Assembly (NCBI RefSeq): GCF_000711725.1
Contig: NZ_JONP01000001.1
Span: forward strand, 310,001-374,000
Length of the DNA stretch: 64,000 nt
Direction of reading: 5' to 3'
From: Roseomonas aerilata DSM 19363
Lineage (GTDB): Bacteria > Pseudomonadota > Alphaproteobacteria > Acetobacterales > Acetobacteraceae
Shown: piece after piece, positions 51,716 through 60,243 of the stretch
Position numbering within the stretch: the stretch's first letter is position 1
Layout: each line of letters opens with the position of its first letter
The notes under the pieces: generated by a model
Told to the model about the DNA's origin: nothing
The model's database searches: none
Seen by the model: only the letters and a program-made list of their open reading frames with translations
Translations under genes and position numbers: made by a program

Positions 51716-52729
51716 ATGACCTGCATCACCCGCCGCGCCCTCGGCCGCACGGGACTTGGCGCCCTGGCGGCCCTGCCCTTGGCCAGGGCCGCCCGCGCGC
51801 AGGGAACTGCCATGAAGATGGCGAGCGCGACCGTGAACGACGTGCAGCACGAATGGCTCCGGCGCTACGACGCAGCCCTGAAGGCGCGACTGGGTGATCG
51901 CGTGAATGCCGAGATCTACCCCGCGAGCCAGCTCGGCGCGATCCCGCGCATGGTGGAAGGGCTGCTTCTCGGCACGATCGAATCCTTTGTCACGCCGACC
52001 TCCTTCGTCGTTCCCGTGGACCCGCGGATGCAGGTCTTCGATGCGCCGGGGCTTTTCCGCTCGCCCGAGCACCTTCAGCGCGTGATCACCGACCCGGAGA
52101 CGCGCGCCCGTTCCCTCGCGCTATTGGAAGGACGGGGTGTGAAGGGGATCGGGATCTTCTACAACTCGCCCGTCGTCGTGCTCTCGCGGAAGCCGATAAG
52201 GACTCTCGCGGATTTAAGGGGGCAGAAGATCCGCACCTTCGCCTCGCCGCTGCAGACGCGGCCAATGGAGCATTTCGGTGCGACGCCGGTGCCAATGGCG
52301 CTCTCCGAGGTGATGCCGGCGCTCCAGTCGGGGGCGATCGACGGGCTGCTCGCGGGCATTCCCGTGCTCTCGGCGCTGCGTTACTACGATGTCGCGAAGA
52401 CGGTGACCGAGATCCACCCGGCGATCGTCATCTCGGTCTTCCTCGTGAACAAGCGCTGGTACGACCGGCTTCCTGCCGATGTGCGGACAGCCATGGCGGA
52501 GGAGGGCGCGCGGGTGGATCGCGATATCTTCGCCTGGACGACGGGCGCGATCGACGAGGCGAACAAGGCGTGGACGGCGGGCGGGGGCGAGATCGTGCGG
52601 CTGCCCGCCGAGGAGCAGGAGCGGATGATGCGCGAGCTTTCCGTACTCGGGGAGGGCATCCTCGGCACCTCGGCGCCTGTGAAGGCGGAGTATGAGGCGC
52701 TGCGCCGCGCGGCCGAACGCCTGGCCTGA
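51716..52729 (+). CDS. dctP: TRAP transporter substrate-binding protein (DctP family)
   Basis: A 337-residue periplasmic receptor. Signal peptide with an RR motif (CITRRALGRTGLGALAALPLARAARA), then the DctP blocks YPASQLGAIPRMVEGLLLGTIE, FYNSPVVVLSRKPIRTLADLRGQKIRTFASP (with the ligand-binding Arg) and GAIDGLLAGI. Preceded by AGGAGG. The ligand is probably an aromatic or organic acid used by the adjoining operon. No clear terminator follows; 52730-52887 holds no gene. Confidence 0.93.
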   Translation: MTCITRRALGRTGLGALAALPLARAARAQGTAMKMASATVNDVQHEWLRRYDAALKARLGDRVNAEIYPASQLGAIPRMVEGLLLGTIESFVTPTSFVVPVDPRMQVFDAPGLFRSPEHLQRVITDPETRARSLALLEGRGVKGIGIFYNSPVVVLSRKPIRTLADLRGQKIRTFASPLQTRPMEHFGATPVPMALSEVMPALQSGAIDGLLAGIPVLSALRYYDVAKTVTEIHPAIVISVFLVNKRWYDRLPADVRTAMAEEGARVDRDIFAWTTGAIDEANKAWTAGGGEIVRLPAEEQERMMRELSVLGEGILGTSAPVKAEYEALRRAAERLA

Positions 52730-52887
52730 GGACAGGCGCCCTTGTGCGATGGCTGCGATGCCGAGCCCATCCGGGCCGGGCTTTTCTCCCCCGCCGATCT
52801 TCGCCGGGTCTCCGCAGCGCGGACGAGCCTGCGGCGGGTCTGTTCTGCGCCGGCGCTGCCGTTGGGGGTAACTGACGGCTCCGTCGC

Positions 52888-54426
52888 TCAGGCTTGCGCC
52901 GAGCGCGGCGCGCCGGGGGAGGGGCCGAAGCGGAGGCCGTGCCTTCCGGCATAGGCGCGCAGCCGCCCCGTGGCGCCGCGCTCCAACGCGAGCGCGACAT
53001 GCCCGTCCGGGCGGACGAGATAGGCCGCCCCGCGCGCGAAGCCCGCCCGTTCCGCGCCGCCGCTCCAATCGAAGCGGTGGAGGGGTAGCGCTAGTTCTTC
53101 CAACTCAGCGCCCAGGGCCGCGTCCGCTTCGCCATGCACCTGGACGTGCCAGTCCAGGCTGGTGAGCGGCGCGAAGTTGTCAGGGCCATCGGCCCAGGGC
53201 AGGCGGTCGCCGCCGGCGATGCCGCCCGCCCGCCCCTCGGAGAAGGCGCTGTCCGGGTAGTGGATGCGGATCTGCGACGCGAAGCGGAAGAGGGCCCTCC
53301 GGCCCGCGGCGAAATGCGCGGCGGCGGGCAGGAGCATCGGCATCGCGGTGGTGCGGAAGAGCGACCCCGCGAAGCCCTCCGCGACGACGGCCCTGAACAT
53401 CCGGTCCGTCGTCGCGACGAGCTCTCGCGCGAAGGCGATGCGCTCGGGCTCGTAGGTGTCGAGCAGCGCGGGCGGGGCGCGGCCCTGGAGCACCTCCGCA
53501 AGCTTCCAGGAGAGGTTCACCGCGTCGCCGATGCCCGTGTTCATGCCCTGGCCGCCGACGGGGCTGTGCAGGTGCCCGGCGTCGCCCAGCAGGAAGGCGC
53601 GTCCCCTGCGGAAGCTGCTCGCCACGCGGTGGTGCACGCGATAGGTCGAGAACCAGTTCACCTCGGCCACCTTCACGCCCAGCAGGTGTTCCGCGCTGCC
53701 GCGAACCGTCTCGAAGGTCGGCTGCTCGATGCCGTCAGGCACGAAGCCGATCAGGCGTTCCATGTCGCCCTTCCGGGCAGGCAGGCGCAGCGCGAAGGTC
53801 TCGGGGCCGGTGGCGAGATGGAAGTCCTTGCCCCGGTCCGGGCTCTCAAGCCGCACATCCGCGACATAGTAGAGGTGCTGGTAGGTGCCGCCGTCGAAGC
53901 CCGTGCCGATGCCCTCCCGTACCTTGCTGCGGGCGCCGTCGCAGCCGAGGAGGTAGTCGAAGCGGGCGGTTTCCGCACGTCCCCCGGGAGCGGCAATGGA
54001 GGCCTCCACGCCCGTCCCGTCCTGCCTGAAGGAGAGGAGGGAGGTGGCGCGCTCCACCTCCACGCCGCGCTCGCGCAGCCAGGCCACGAGGAGGTGCTCG
54101 TGCTCGTCCTGGGGGAGGTCGAGGATGAAGGGATAGGGGCTGAGGCCGCGCCCGATGCCCTTGATGTCGATATGGGCGCGCTCCTGCCCGCCCTCGTGCA
54201 GGCGGATGCCCTCCACTTCGGTGCCGGCGGCGACGAGCGCCTCGGCGAGGCCGAGCTGTCGGTAGAATTCGAGCGTGCGGGCATGGACCGCGAGGGCGCG
54301 CGATTCCTGGGCCGGGCCCTCGTGCTGGTCGATGAGGCGGAAGGGCACGCCGTGCTGCGCAAGGCGCAGCGCCATGTTGAGGCCGGTGGGCCCGGCGCCG
54401 ACGATGAGCACGGGGGGATGGGGCAT
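52888..54426 (-). CDS. FAD-dependent monooxygenase (phenol hydroxylase/PheA-TfdB type)
   Basis: A 512-residue class A flavoprotein hydroxylase. Dinucleotide loop VLIVGAGPTGLNMALRLAQHG, arginine helix GPAQESRALAVHARTLEF, DG motif LLGCDGARSKVREGIG, GD motif FLLGDAGHLHSPVGGQGMNTGIGD, then a C-terminal thioredoxin-like part (LVRPDGHVALA). Such enzymes hydroxylate aromatic rings with NAD(P)H and O2. The start at 54426 is chosen over 54534. It lies beside the gentisate-type operon but on its own transcript; a role in supplying its substrate is possible. Confidence 0.88.
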   Translation of the reverse strand: MPHPPVLIVGAGPTGLNMALRLAQHGVPFRLIDQHEGPAQESRALAVHARTLEFYRQLGLAEALVAAGTEVEGIRLHEGGQERAHIDIKGIGRGLSPYPFILDLPQDEHEHLLVAWLRERGVEVERATSLLSFRQDGTGVEASIAAPGGRAETARFDYLLGCDGARSKVREGIGTGFDGGTYQHLYYVADVRLESPDRGKDFHLATGPETFALRLPARKGDMERLIGFVPDGIEQPTFETVRGSAEHLLGVKVAEVNWFSTYRVHHRVASSFRRGRAFLLGDAGHLHSPVGGQGMNTGIGDAVNLSWKLAEVLQGRAPPALLDTYEPERIAFARELVATTDRMFRAVVAEGFAGSLFRTTAMPMLLPAAAHFAAGRRALFRFASQIRIHYPDSAFSEGRAGGIAGGDRLPWADGPDNFAPLTSLDWHVQVHGEADAALGAELEELALPLHRFDWSGGAERAGFARGAAYLVRPDGHVALALERGATGRLRAYAGRHGLRFGPSPGAPRSAQA

Positions 54427-54681
54427 GGCGGCTCTCCCGCTTTGCGCCAAGCATAGGATCCGGCGGGCAGGGCAGGGTAAAATTGTGGCGCGGAAAGCCC
54501 AATGGCCTTGCTGCAACATTATCGTCACTTGCAAGCATCACGTCGGCGCCAGATATGTTCGCTCATGGAAAAGGAATACAGCCCGGCTCGCACCCGGGCC
54601 TGCGACTAGGGACGCTACCAGGCGACCGAGCCGGCCCGTGCCTTCGCGCGGCCTTTTCCCCTATCTCTCCCCAAGGTTCCG

Positions 54682-55332
54682 ATGACTTCCCTCAGCGGCC
54701 GCGTGCCGCTTCTCTTCCCGCGGATCGGTCGCGACGACCTTCCGCGCGTGCTGCAGCTCGAGCTCGACGCCGATCAGGTCGACCGCTTCCTCGGCCCGCT
54801 GCCCGAGATCCTTGCCGCCGTGCGCCGGGGGCCTGCCCATCTCATGTTCGGCATTGAGACCATGGGGCGTCTTGCCGGCTTCTTTGTCCTTCACCCCGAC
54901 CGACGGGACGGCAGGACGTGGTGGCTCGGCTGGCTCGCCCTCGACTGCCGGTTTCAGGGGCTCGGCCATGGCCGGCGTGCCCTGGAGGAGGCGCTGCGGC
55001 GCCTTCGCGCCGCCTCGGCCTGCGATCGGGTAAGGCTCCTCGTCGCGCGCGAGAATGCCGGCGCGCTGAAGCTCTACGAGAGGGCGGGCTTCCAAGCGAT
55101 CGGCTCTCTGCGCGAGACCGGCGAGTTGATCCTCGAATGCGCCCTGCGCGTCGGCGGCTGGCTGAAACGGGGAACGGAACCCTTGCTGGTAAGCGTGCTG
55201 GCCAAGGTGAAGCGCGCCTCGGCCCATCGGCGGCTCCGCGCCTCCGTCGGGCCCCACGCCGCCTGGGTGATCGGGGTGGAGCGTGGGCCTCCCGGCCTCG
55301 GTGAGACACCGCAGCAATCGGTGAAAGCATAG
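54682..55332 (+). CDS. GNAT family N-acetyltransferase with C-terminal extension
   Basis: A 216-residue protein. The GNAT core spans about residues 10-155: VLQLELDADQVDRFLGP, GWLALDCRFQGLGHGRRALEEAL with the acetyl-CoA loop, and RENAGALKLYERAGFQAIG. The last 60 residues (after ECALRVGGWLKRG) are basic and not part of the usual domain. Shine-Dalgarno AAGG. Substrate unknown. The 255-base gap upstream (54427-54681) shows no gene. Confidence 0.82.
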   Translation: MTSLSGRVPLLFPRIGRDDLPRVLQLELDADQVDRFLGPLPEILAAVRRGPAHLMFGIETMGRLAGFFVLHPDRRDGRTWWLGWLALDCRFQGLGHGRRALEEALRRLRAASACDRVRLLVARENAGALKLYERAGFQAIGSLRETGELILECALRVGGWLKRGTEPLLVSVLAKVKRASAHRRLRASVGPHAAWVIGVERGPPGLGETPQQSVKA

Positions 55333-55501
55333 GCCGCCACCGGTTCCACCGGGCGGTTGCCATTGGCGCGGTTAATGGGCTGCGCAAAGCTCCATATTAG
55401 ACGGGCCCGGCGAAAAGCTGCGAGGCTATGGGGAGGATCGCGGGTTCCGGCCGGCGCCTTTCCTGCCGCCGCTGCCGGAACTCCGCCGAAGGAGCACCCC
55501 C

Positions 55502-56305
55502 ATGGACAATGCCGCGCCCCGCTTCGGCACCGACTGGCCCTCGGCCCGCGACCAGGTGAGCGAGACGGAGTGGCAGGCGCGGCTTGAGCTCGCCGCCTGC
55601 TACCGGCTCGTCGAGGCCTACGGCATGACGGACATGATCTACAACCACATCACGCTCCGCATCCCTGGCACGGAGCACCTGCTGATCAACCTTTACGGGC
55701 TACTCTACAAGGAGATCACGGCGACCAGCCTCGCGAAGATCGACGTGGAGGGGAACATCATCTGGAAGCCGGACACGGACTACGGGATCAACAAGTCCGG
55801 TTACGTCATCCACGGCGCGATCCACAAGGCGCGGCCGGACGTCGCGGCGGTCCTTCACACGCATACGCGGGCGGGCATGGCGGTCGCGGCGATGAAGGAG
55901 GGGCTGCTGCCGTTGAACCAGACGGCCATCCGCTTCGTCGGGCATCTCGGCTACCACGACTATGAGGGGCCGGCGATCGACCTCTCGGAGCGCGAGCGCA
56001 TCGTGCGCGACCTCGGGACGCACGACGCCATGGTGATGCGCAACCACGGGCTGCTGACCTGCGGGGCGACAATCCAGCAGGCCTTCAACACGATGTACCA
56101 GTTGGAGATGTCCTGCCGCGCGCAGGTGGATGCGATGGCCGCGCGGACGGAGCTGACGCTGCCCTCCGCCGAGGTGCTTGAGCGGACCGCGCATCTCTAC
56201 CAGCCGGGCGCGCGGCGGCCCTACGGCGTGCTGGAGTGGCACGCGATGCTGCGGCTGCTCGAGGCGGAGGCGAGGTCTTCGGGCTTTCCGCCCTACTGGG
56301 TCTGA
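55502..56305 (+). CDS. Class II aldolase/adducin family protein
   Basis: A 267-residue metal-dependent aldolase-fold protein. ELAACYRLVEAYGMTDMIYNHITLRIPG opens the domain; zinc ligands are in VLHTHTRAGMA and RNHGLLTCG. The larger size and the YDHITLR-type segment resemble the adducin-like subgroup, members of which may be aldolases or decarboxylases. A TTT binding protein gene follows 62 bases later on the same strand. Confidence 0.86.
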   Translation: MDNAAPRFGTDWPSARDQVSETEWQARLELAACYRLVEAYGMTDMIYNHITLRIPGTEHLLINLYGLLYKEITATSLAKIDVEGNIIWKPDTDYGINKSGYVIHGAIHKARPDVAAVLHTHTRAGMAVAAMKEGLLPLNQTAIRFVGHLGYHDYEGPAIDLSERERIVRDLGTHDAMVMRNHGLLTCGATIQQAFNTMYQLEMSCRAQVDAMAARTELTLPSAEVLERTAHLYQPGARRPYGVLEWHAMLRLLEAEARSSGFPPYWV

Positions 56306-56367
56306 CGCGCTGATTGCGGCGCAGCCCGCCGGCAGAGCGGGCGCCGCTGCATGGAGAGGAGAGGTGC

Positions 56368-57381
56368 ATGAACCGGTCCATCACGGGGCGGCGCAGCTTG
56401 CTCGCGTTCGCGGCCGTCCTGCTGCCCGCCGCCGCTGGCGCGCAGGTCCCGGGCGGCGCGCCCGCTTCCGGCGCCTGGCCCAACCGGCCGATCCGCTTCA
56501 TCGTGCCCTTCGCCGCCGGCGGGAACAGCGACGTGACGGCGCGACTCTTCGCGGCACGCATTTCGCCGCGTCTTGGGCAGCCGATCGTGGTGGAGAACCG
56601 CAGCGGCGCGACGGGGGCGATCGGCACCGAAACGGTCGTGCGAGCCCGGCCCGACGGCTACACGCTCCTCATCGGCAGCCCGGGCTCCATCGTCAACGGG
56701 CCCTTGCTGATGGCGGCGCCGCGTTACGACCCGATGACGGACCTCGTGCCGGTCGCGCTGCTCGGCCAGGTGCCGATGGTGATCATCGTCCGGCCGGAAC
56801 TGCCGGTGCGGAACCTGGCGGAGCTGGTTGCCTTCTCGAAGGAGCGACCGTCCGGGGTCACAATCGGCACCTCGGGCGTCGGCGGGGCGAACCACCTGCC
56901 GCTGGAGCTGTTCAAGGCGGCCACGGGCGCCAACCTCGTGCACGTGCCATACCGGGGCGGCGGCTCCACCCTGCCGGACTTCGTGGCGGGCAATGTGGAT
57001 GGCATCCTCATCGGGTTACCGAGCGTGCTGGACCTTCAGCGGGACGGGCGCGGGCGGATCCTCGGTGTCGCCTCAGCGGCCCGCTCGGTGCAGGTGCCGG
57101 AGGTCGCGACCTTCATCGAGCAGGGGCTGGAGGGCTTCCTCGCCGCCTCCTTCGTCGGTCTCTTCGCGCCGGCGGGCACGCCGGAGCCGGTGCTGGGAAC
57201 CCTGCAGGCAGCGCTGGCGGAGGCGGCAGCGGATCCGGATGTGCTGGCGCGTCTTGCCTCCTTCGGGGCCGATCCGCCGACCGGCGCGGAACTCACCACG
57301 CCGGGCGTCGTGGCCTTCCTGCGGGGGGAGGTCGCGAAGGCGCGGCGGGCCATCGCGGTGGCCGGGCTGAAGCCGGAATAG
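56368..57381 (+). CDS. TTT/Bug substrate-binding protein, second in window
   Basis: A 337-residue receptor. Signal peptide RSITGRRSLLAFAAVLLPAAAGAQ; then WPNRPIRFIVPFAAGGNSDVTARLF, VVENRSGATGAIGTE and HVPYRGGGSTLPDFVAG. The ATG at 56368 follows GGAGAGGAGAGG. A stretch of about 33 residues around VGGANHLPLELFKAATGANL is almost identical to the receptor at 60244-61224. Probably co-transcribed with the class II aldolase. Confidence 0.9.
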   Translation: MNRSITGRRSLLAFAAVLLPAAAGAQVPGGAPASGAWPNRPIRFIVPFAAGGNSDVTARLFAARISPRLGQPIVVENRSGATGAIGTETVVRARPDGYTLLIGSPGSIVNGPLLMAAPRYDPMTDLVPVALLGQVPMVIIVRPELPVRNLAELVAFSKERPSGVTIGTSGVGGANHLPLELFKAATGANLVHVPYRGGGSTLPDFVAGNVDGILIGLPSVLDLQRDGRGRILGVASAARSVQVPEVATFIEQGLEGFLAASFVGLFAPAGTPEPVLGTLQAALAEAAADPDVLARLASFGADPPTGAELTTPGVVAFLRGEVAKARRAIAVAGLKPE

Positions 57382-57391
57382 GGGCGCGCCG

Positions 57392-58492
57392 CTACTCCAA
57401 GAGGTAGGGGGCGCCGCATCCGAGGCAGACGGCGCGTAGTTGCGCGGCCAGGCTGCGTGGGATGGGAATGCCCTCGCGCAGCCGCCGCTCGCGGAAAGCC
57501 GCCTCGGGGTCTCCGGGAACGAGGACGGGGAGGGCGGGGTCCACCGGCGGCGCGGCGTGCAGCACGTCCACGACCTCGTCGAGATCGGCCTCAAATTCGC
57601 CTTCGTCGCGGAAGGCGTCGGGATCAAGGGCAAGGAAGAAGTGCCCGAGATTGTCGGGGTCCTGCGGTCGCTGGGTCCGCACGCGCAGCGGCGAGAAGGA
57701 GGCGCCGGAGAGGACGCCGCCGAGGATGTGGACCATCATCGCCAAGCCGTAGCCCTTGTGCGAGGCCGTTTCGGGCCTGCCGCCGAGGGGCGTAAGCCCG
57801 CCCTCCTCGCCGCTGCGGATGATGCGGCGGGCCTCCTCCGGATCGCGCACGGGGTTGCCGGTGCCGTCCACCGCCCATCCCTCCGGCAGCGTGCGGCCGT
57901 TCAGGCCGTAGACGCGCACCTTGTTCGCGGCGGTGGTGGTGGTCGCCATGTCCAGCCGGAAGGCGCGGTTGCGCGCGGCTGGGGCGGAGAAGGCAATGGG
58001 GTTGGTGCCGAGCAGCGCCTTGCGCGCGCGGGTGGGCACCATGCTGATCGTGCGCGTGGCGCTCGTGACGAGGCCGACCAGTCCCTCCGCCGAGGCGAGG
58101 GAGGCGTAGTAGCCGGCCGCGCCGAAATGGTGCGAGTTCCGCACGGCGACGACGCCGACACCCGCGGCCTTCGCCTTCTTCATCGCCAGTTGCATGGCCA
58201 TGACCGAAGCGGGGTGGCCGAGGCCCGCATCGGTGTCCAGCAGTGCCGTGACAGGGTTCTCCCGCACGATCCGGGGGCGGGCCTGGAGGTTCAGCTTCCC
58301 GCTCTGGCGCGAGGCGTCATAGTCCATCAGCATCGAGACGCCGTGGCTGTCCACGCCCGCGAGGTCGGTCTCGACCATCACCTCGGCCGTGGTGCGGATC
58401 AGGCCGGGCTCCATGCCCCAGGCGGTTAGCACGGCGGTGATCTGCGCGCGGATCGTCTCCGCGGGGACGAGGATCGGCGGTTCAGGCGACAC
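57392..58492 (-). CDS. Ldh family (malate/L-lactate dehydrogenase type 2) oxidoreductase
   Basis: A 366-residue NAD(P)-dependent dehydrogenase of the MDH2/YlbC/ComC fold. DLAGVDSHGVSMLMDY near the N-terminus and VVAVRNSHHFGAAGYYASLA with the catalytic His are family marks, then LGTNPIAFSAPA and a C-terminal ASHKGYGLAMMVHILGGVLSG. The GTG at 58492 has AAGGAG upstream and overlaps the D-isomer dehydrogenase by 11 bases; an ATG at 58522 has no ribosome-binding site. Likely oxidises a 2-hydroxy acid. Last gene of the leftward operon. Confidence 0.88.
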   Translation of the reverse strand: MSPEPPILVPAETIRAQITAVLTAWGMEPGLIRTTAEVMVETDLAGVDSHGVSMLMDYDASRQSGKLNLQARPRIVRENPVTALLDTDAGLGHPASVMAMQLAMKKAKAAGVGVVAVRNSHHFGAAGYYASLASAEGLVGLVTSATRTISMVPTRARKALLGTNPIAFSAPAARNRAFRLDMATTTTAANKVRVYGLNGRTLPEGWAVDGTGNPVRDPEEARRIIRSGEEGGLTPLGGRPETASHKGYGLAMMVHILGGVLSGASFSPLRVRTQRPQDPDNLGHFFLALDPDAFRDEGEFEADLDEVVDVLHAAPPVDPALPVLVPGDPEAAFRERRLREGIPIPRSLAAQLRAVCLGCGAPYLLE

Positions 58493-59414
58493 GGGCCCAG
58501 GGCTCCTTCCCGGCGAGGACATCGAGAAGCTGCCGCGCCACGGCGAGGGAGCTGTTGCGCTGCGTGTCGAGGGTGCCGCCCGCCGCGTGGGGGGTGCAGA
58601 CGACGTTAGGCAAATTCACCAGCGGGTTCGCGGTGCCCGGCGGCTCCACCGCGAAGACGTCGAGGCCCGCGCCGAAGAGGCGGCCGGAGACGAGCGCGGT
58701 GTGGAGCGCCGCCTCGTCCACGATGCCGCCACGCGCGGCGTTCACGAGGATCGCGCTCGGCTTCATGAGGGCAAGCGCGCTCTCGCCGATCATGCCGCGG
58801 GATTCCGGGGTGAGGGGGAGGTGCAGCGTGAGCAGGTCCACCCTCGGCAGCATCTCCTCCAGGCTCGCGGCACGGGTGTGGGGAATGTCTGGCCAGTAAT
58901 CAGCGGGGACGTAGGGGTCGTAGGCGATCAGTTCGCTCGCGAAGGCGCCGTGCCATTTGCGCGCGACCTTCGTGCCGATATTGCCCATGCCGACGATGCC
59001 CACCACGCGGCCCCAGCTTTCCACGCCGAGGAAGTTCTCGCGCAGCACGGGGCCTCCGGCGCGGACCGCGCGGTCCATTTCGGCGATGCGGCGGCCGACG
59101 CAGAGCCCGAGGGCGAGGGCCATCTCGGCCACCGCCTCGCTGTTCACGCCGGGGGTGTTGCAGACGGTGATGCCATGCGCCATGGCCGCGGCGAGGTCGA
59201 TGCTCTCGACCCCGACACCTTGCTTGCAAACGGCGCGCAGCTTCCTTGCCCGCGCGAAGTCCTCCGCCCTCAGCGGGGTGAGGCGGACCATCAGTCCGTC
59301 CGCCTCCTCGCGCCAGCGCGCGATACCCGGGTCGTCGCAGCGAATGAGGTCGGCATGCTGGGCCACCAGTTCGAGCCCGGCCTCGTCGAACTGGTCGAGG
59401 GCGTAGATCTTCAC
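58482..59414 (-). CDS. D-isomer-specific 2-hydroxyacid dehydrogenase
   Basis: A 310-residue NAD-dependent enzyme. Cofactor loop VVGIVGMGNIGTKVARKW; catalytic Arg in VNAARGGIVDEAAL, Glu in FAVEPPG and His in CTPHAAGG. Relatives act on glycerate, phosphoglycerate, lactate or sulfolactate. It overlaps both the HpcH aldolase gene (4 bases) and the Ldh gene, so the three are one translational unit. Confidence 0.9.
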   Translation of the reverse strand: MKIYALDQFDEAGLELVAQHADLIRCDDPGIARWREEADGLMVRLTPLRAEDFARARKLRAVCKQGVGVESIDLAAAMAHGITVCNTPGVNSEAVAEMALALGLCVGRRIAEMDRAVRAGGPVLRENFLGVESWGRVVGIVGMGNIGTKVARKWHGAFASELIAYDPYVPADYWPDIPHTRAASLEEMLPRVDLLTLHLPLTPESRGMIGESALALMKPSAILVNAARGGIVDEAALHTALVSGRLFGAGLDVFAVEPPGTANPLVNLPNVVCTPHAAGGTLDTQRNSSLAVARQLLDVLAGKEPWARVA

Positions 59415-60223
59415 GCGGCGGGTTCCGCGAGCGCGCGGCGGATGCCGCCGGTCCAGTTGTTCGCGGCGGCCGCAAGGAAGGCGACGTCGGTCTGCGTGGT
59501 CACGAAGAGGGCGCCGCGGCGGATCGCCTCGGCCTGGCGGGCCACGTCGCGGTTGCCGCCGCAGCCCGCATGGATGCCGCGCGCGCGGGCGGCCGCGATC
59601 ACCCGGTCCTGAGCCGCGACGATGCCTGGATCGTCGAACTGGCCGGGCTTGCCCATGTTCATCAGCAGGTCGTTCGAGCCGACATGGAGCACGTCGATCC
59701 CTGGCACCGCCGCGATCTCCTCCACGTTCTCCAGCCCCTCCACCGTCTCGATCATGAGGACGAGAAGGGTGGACTCCTGAAGCTGCGGCACGCTCTCGGT
59801 CAGCGGCAAGGCGCGGTAGTCGAAATGCGGGTAGCCGCCGCCGACCGAGCGGCGGCCGACGGGCGGGAAGCGTACGGTCTCCACCGCGCGCCGCGCCTGG
59901 GCGACCGTGCCGATATCGGGGAAGACGATGCCCGTGACGCCGTTGTCGAGCAGCAGCGATACATCCGGGTCGTCCACGCCGCGCACGCGCACGAGGGGCG
60001 CGATGCCGATGGCGAGGGCTGTGTGCGCGATGTTCGCGATCGTCTCGAGGTCGAAGATCGAGTGCTGCGTGTCGATGAAGAGGAAGTCGTGGCCGGTGGC
60101 CTTAGCCACGCGCGCGATGTCGGGGGAGCGCGCGAGGCGGACACTCATGCCGAGGGCGGCTTCGCCGGCGTTCAGGCGCGTCTTCACGGGGTTCGCGAGG
60201 GAGGCCTGGGGCGGTGCGGGCAT
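59411..60223 (-). CDS. HpcH/HpaI aldolase family protein
   Basis: A 270-residue TIM-barrel enzyme of the 2-oxo-acid aldolase/citrate lyase-like group. GMSVRLARSPDIARVAKATGHDFLFIDTQHS holds the opening block with Arg and His; VRVRGVDDPDVSLLLDNGVTGIVFPDI, IETVEGLENVEEIAAVPGID with the metal Glu, and HVGSNDLLMNMG with the metal Asp follow. It should split a 4-hydroxy-2-oxo acid to pyruvate and an aldehyde. I choose the ATG at 60223 with AGGA; a GTG at 60247 overlaps the upstream stop. Confidence 0.88.
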   Translation of the reverse strand: MPAPPQASLANPVKTRLNAGEAALGMSVRLARSPDIARVAKATGHDFLFIDTQHSIFDLETIANIAHTALAIGIAPLVRVRGVDDPDVSLLLDNGVTGIVFPDIGTVAQARRAVETVRFPPVGRRSVGGGYPHFDYRALPLTESVPQLQESTLLVLMIETVEGLENVEEIAAVPGIDVLHVGSNDLLMNMGKPGQFDDPGIVAAQDRVIAAARARGIHAGCGGNRDVARQAEAIRRGALFVTTQTDVAFLAAAANNWTGGIRRALAEPAA

Positions 60224-60243
60224 GCTGGTCCTGGGGGAAGGGG

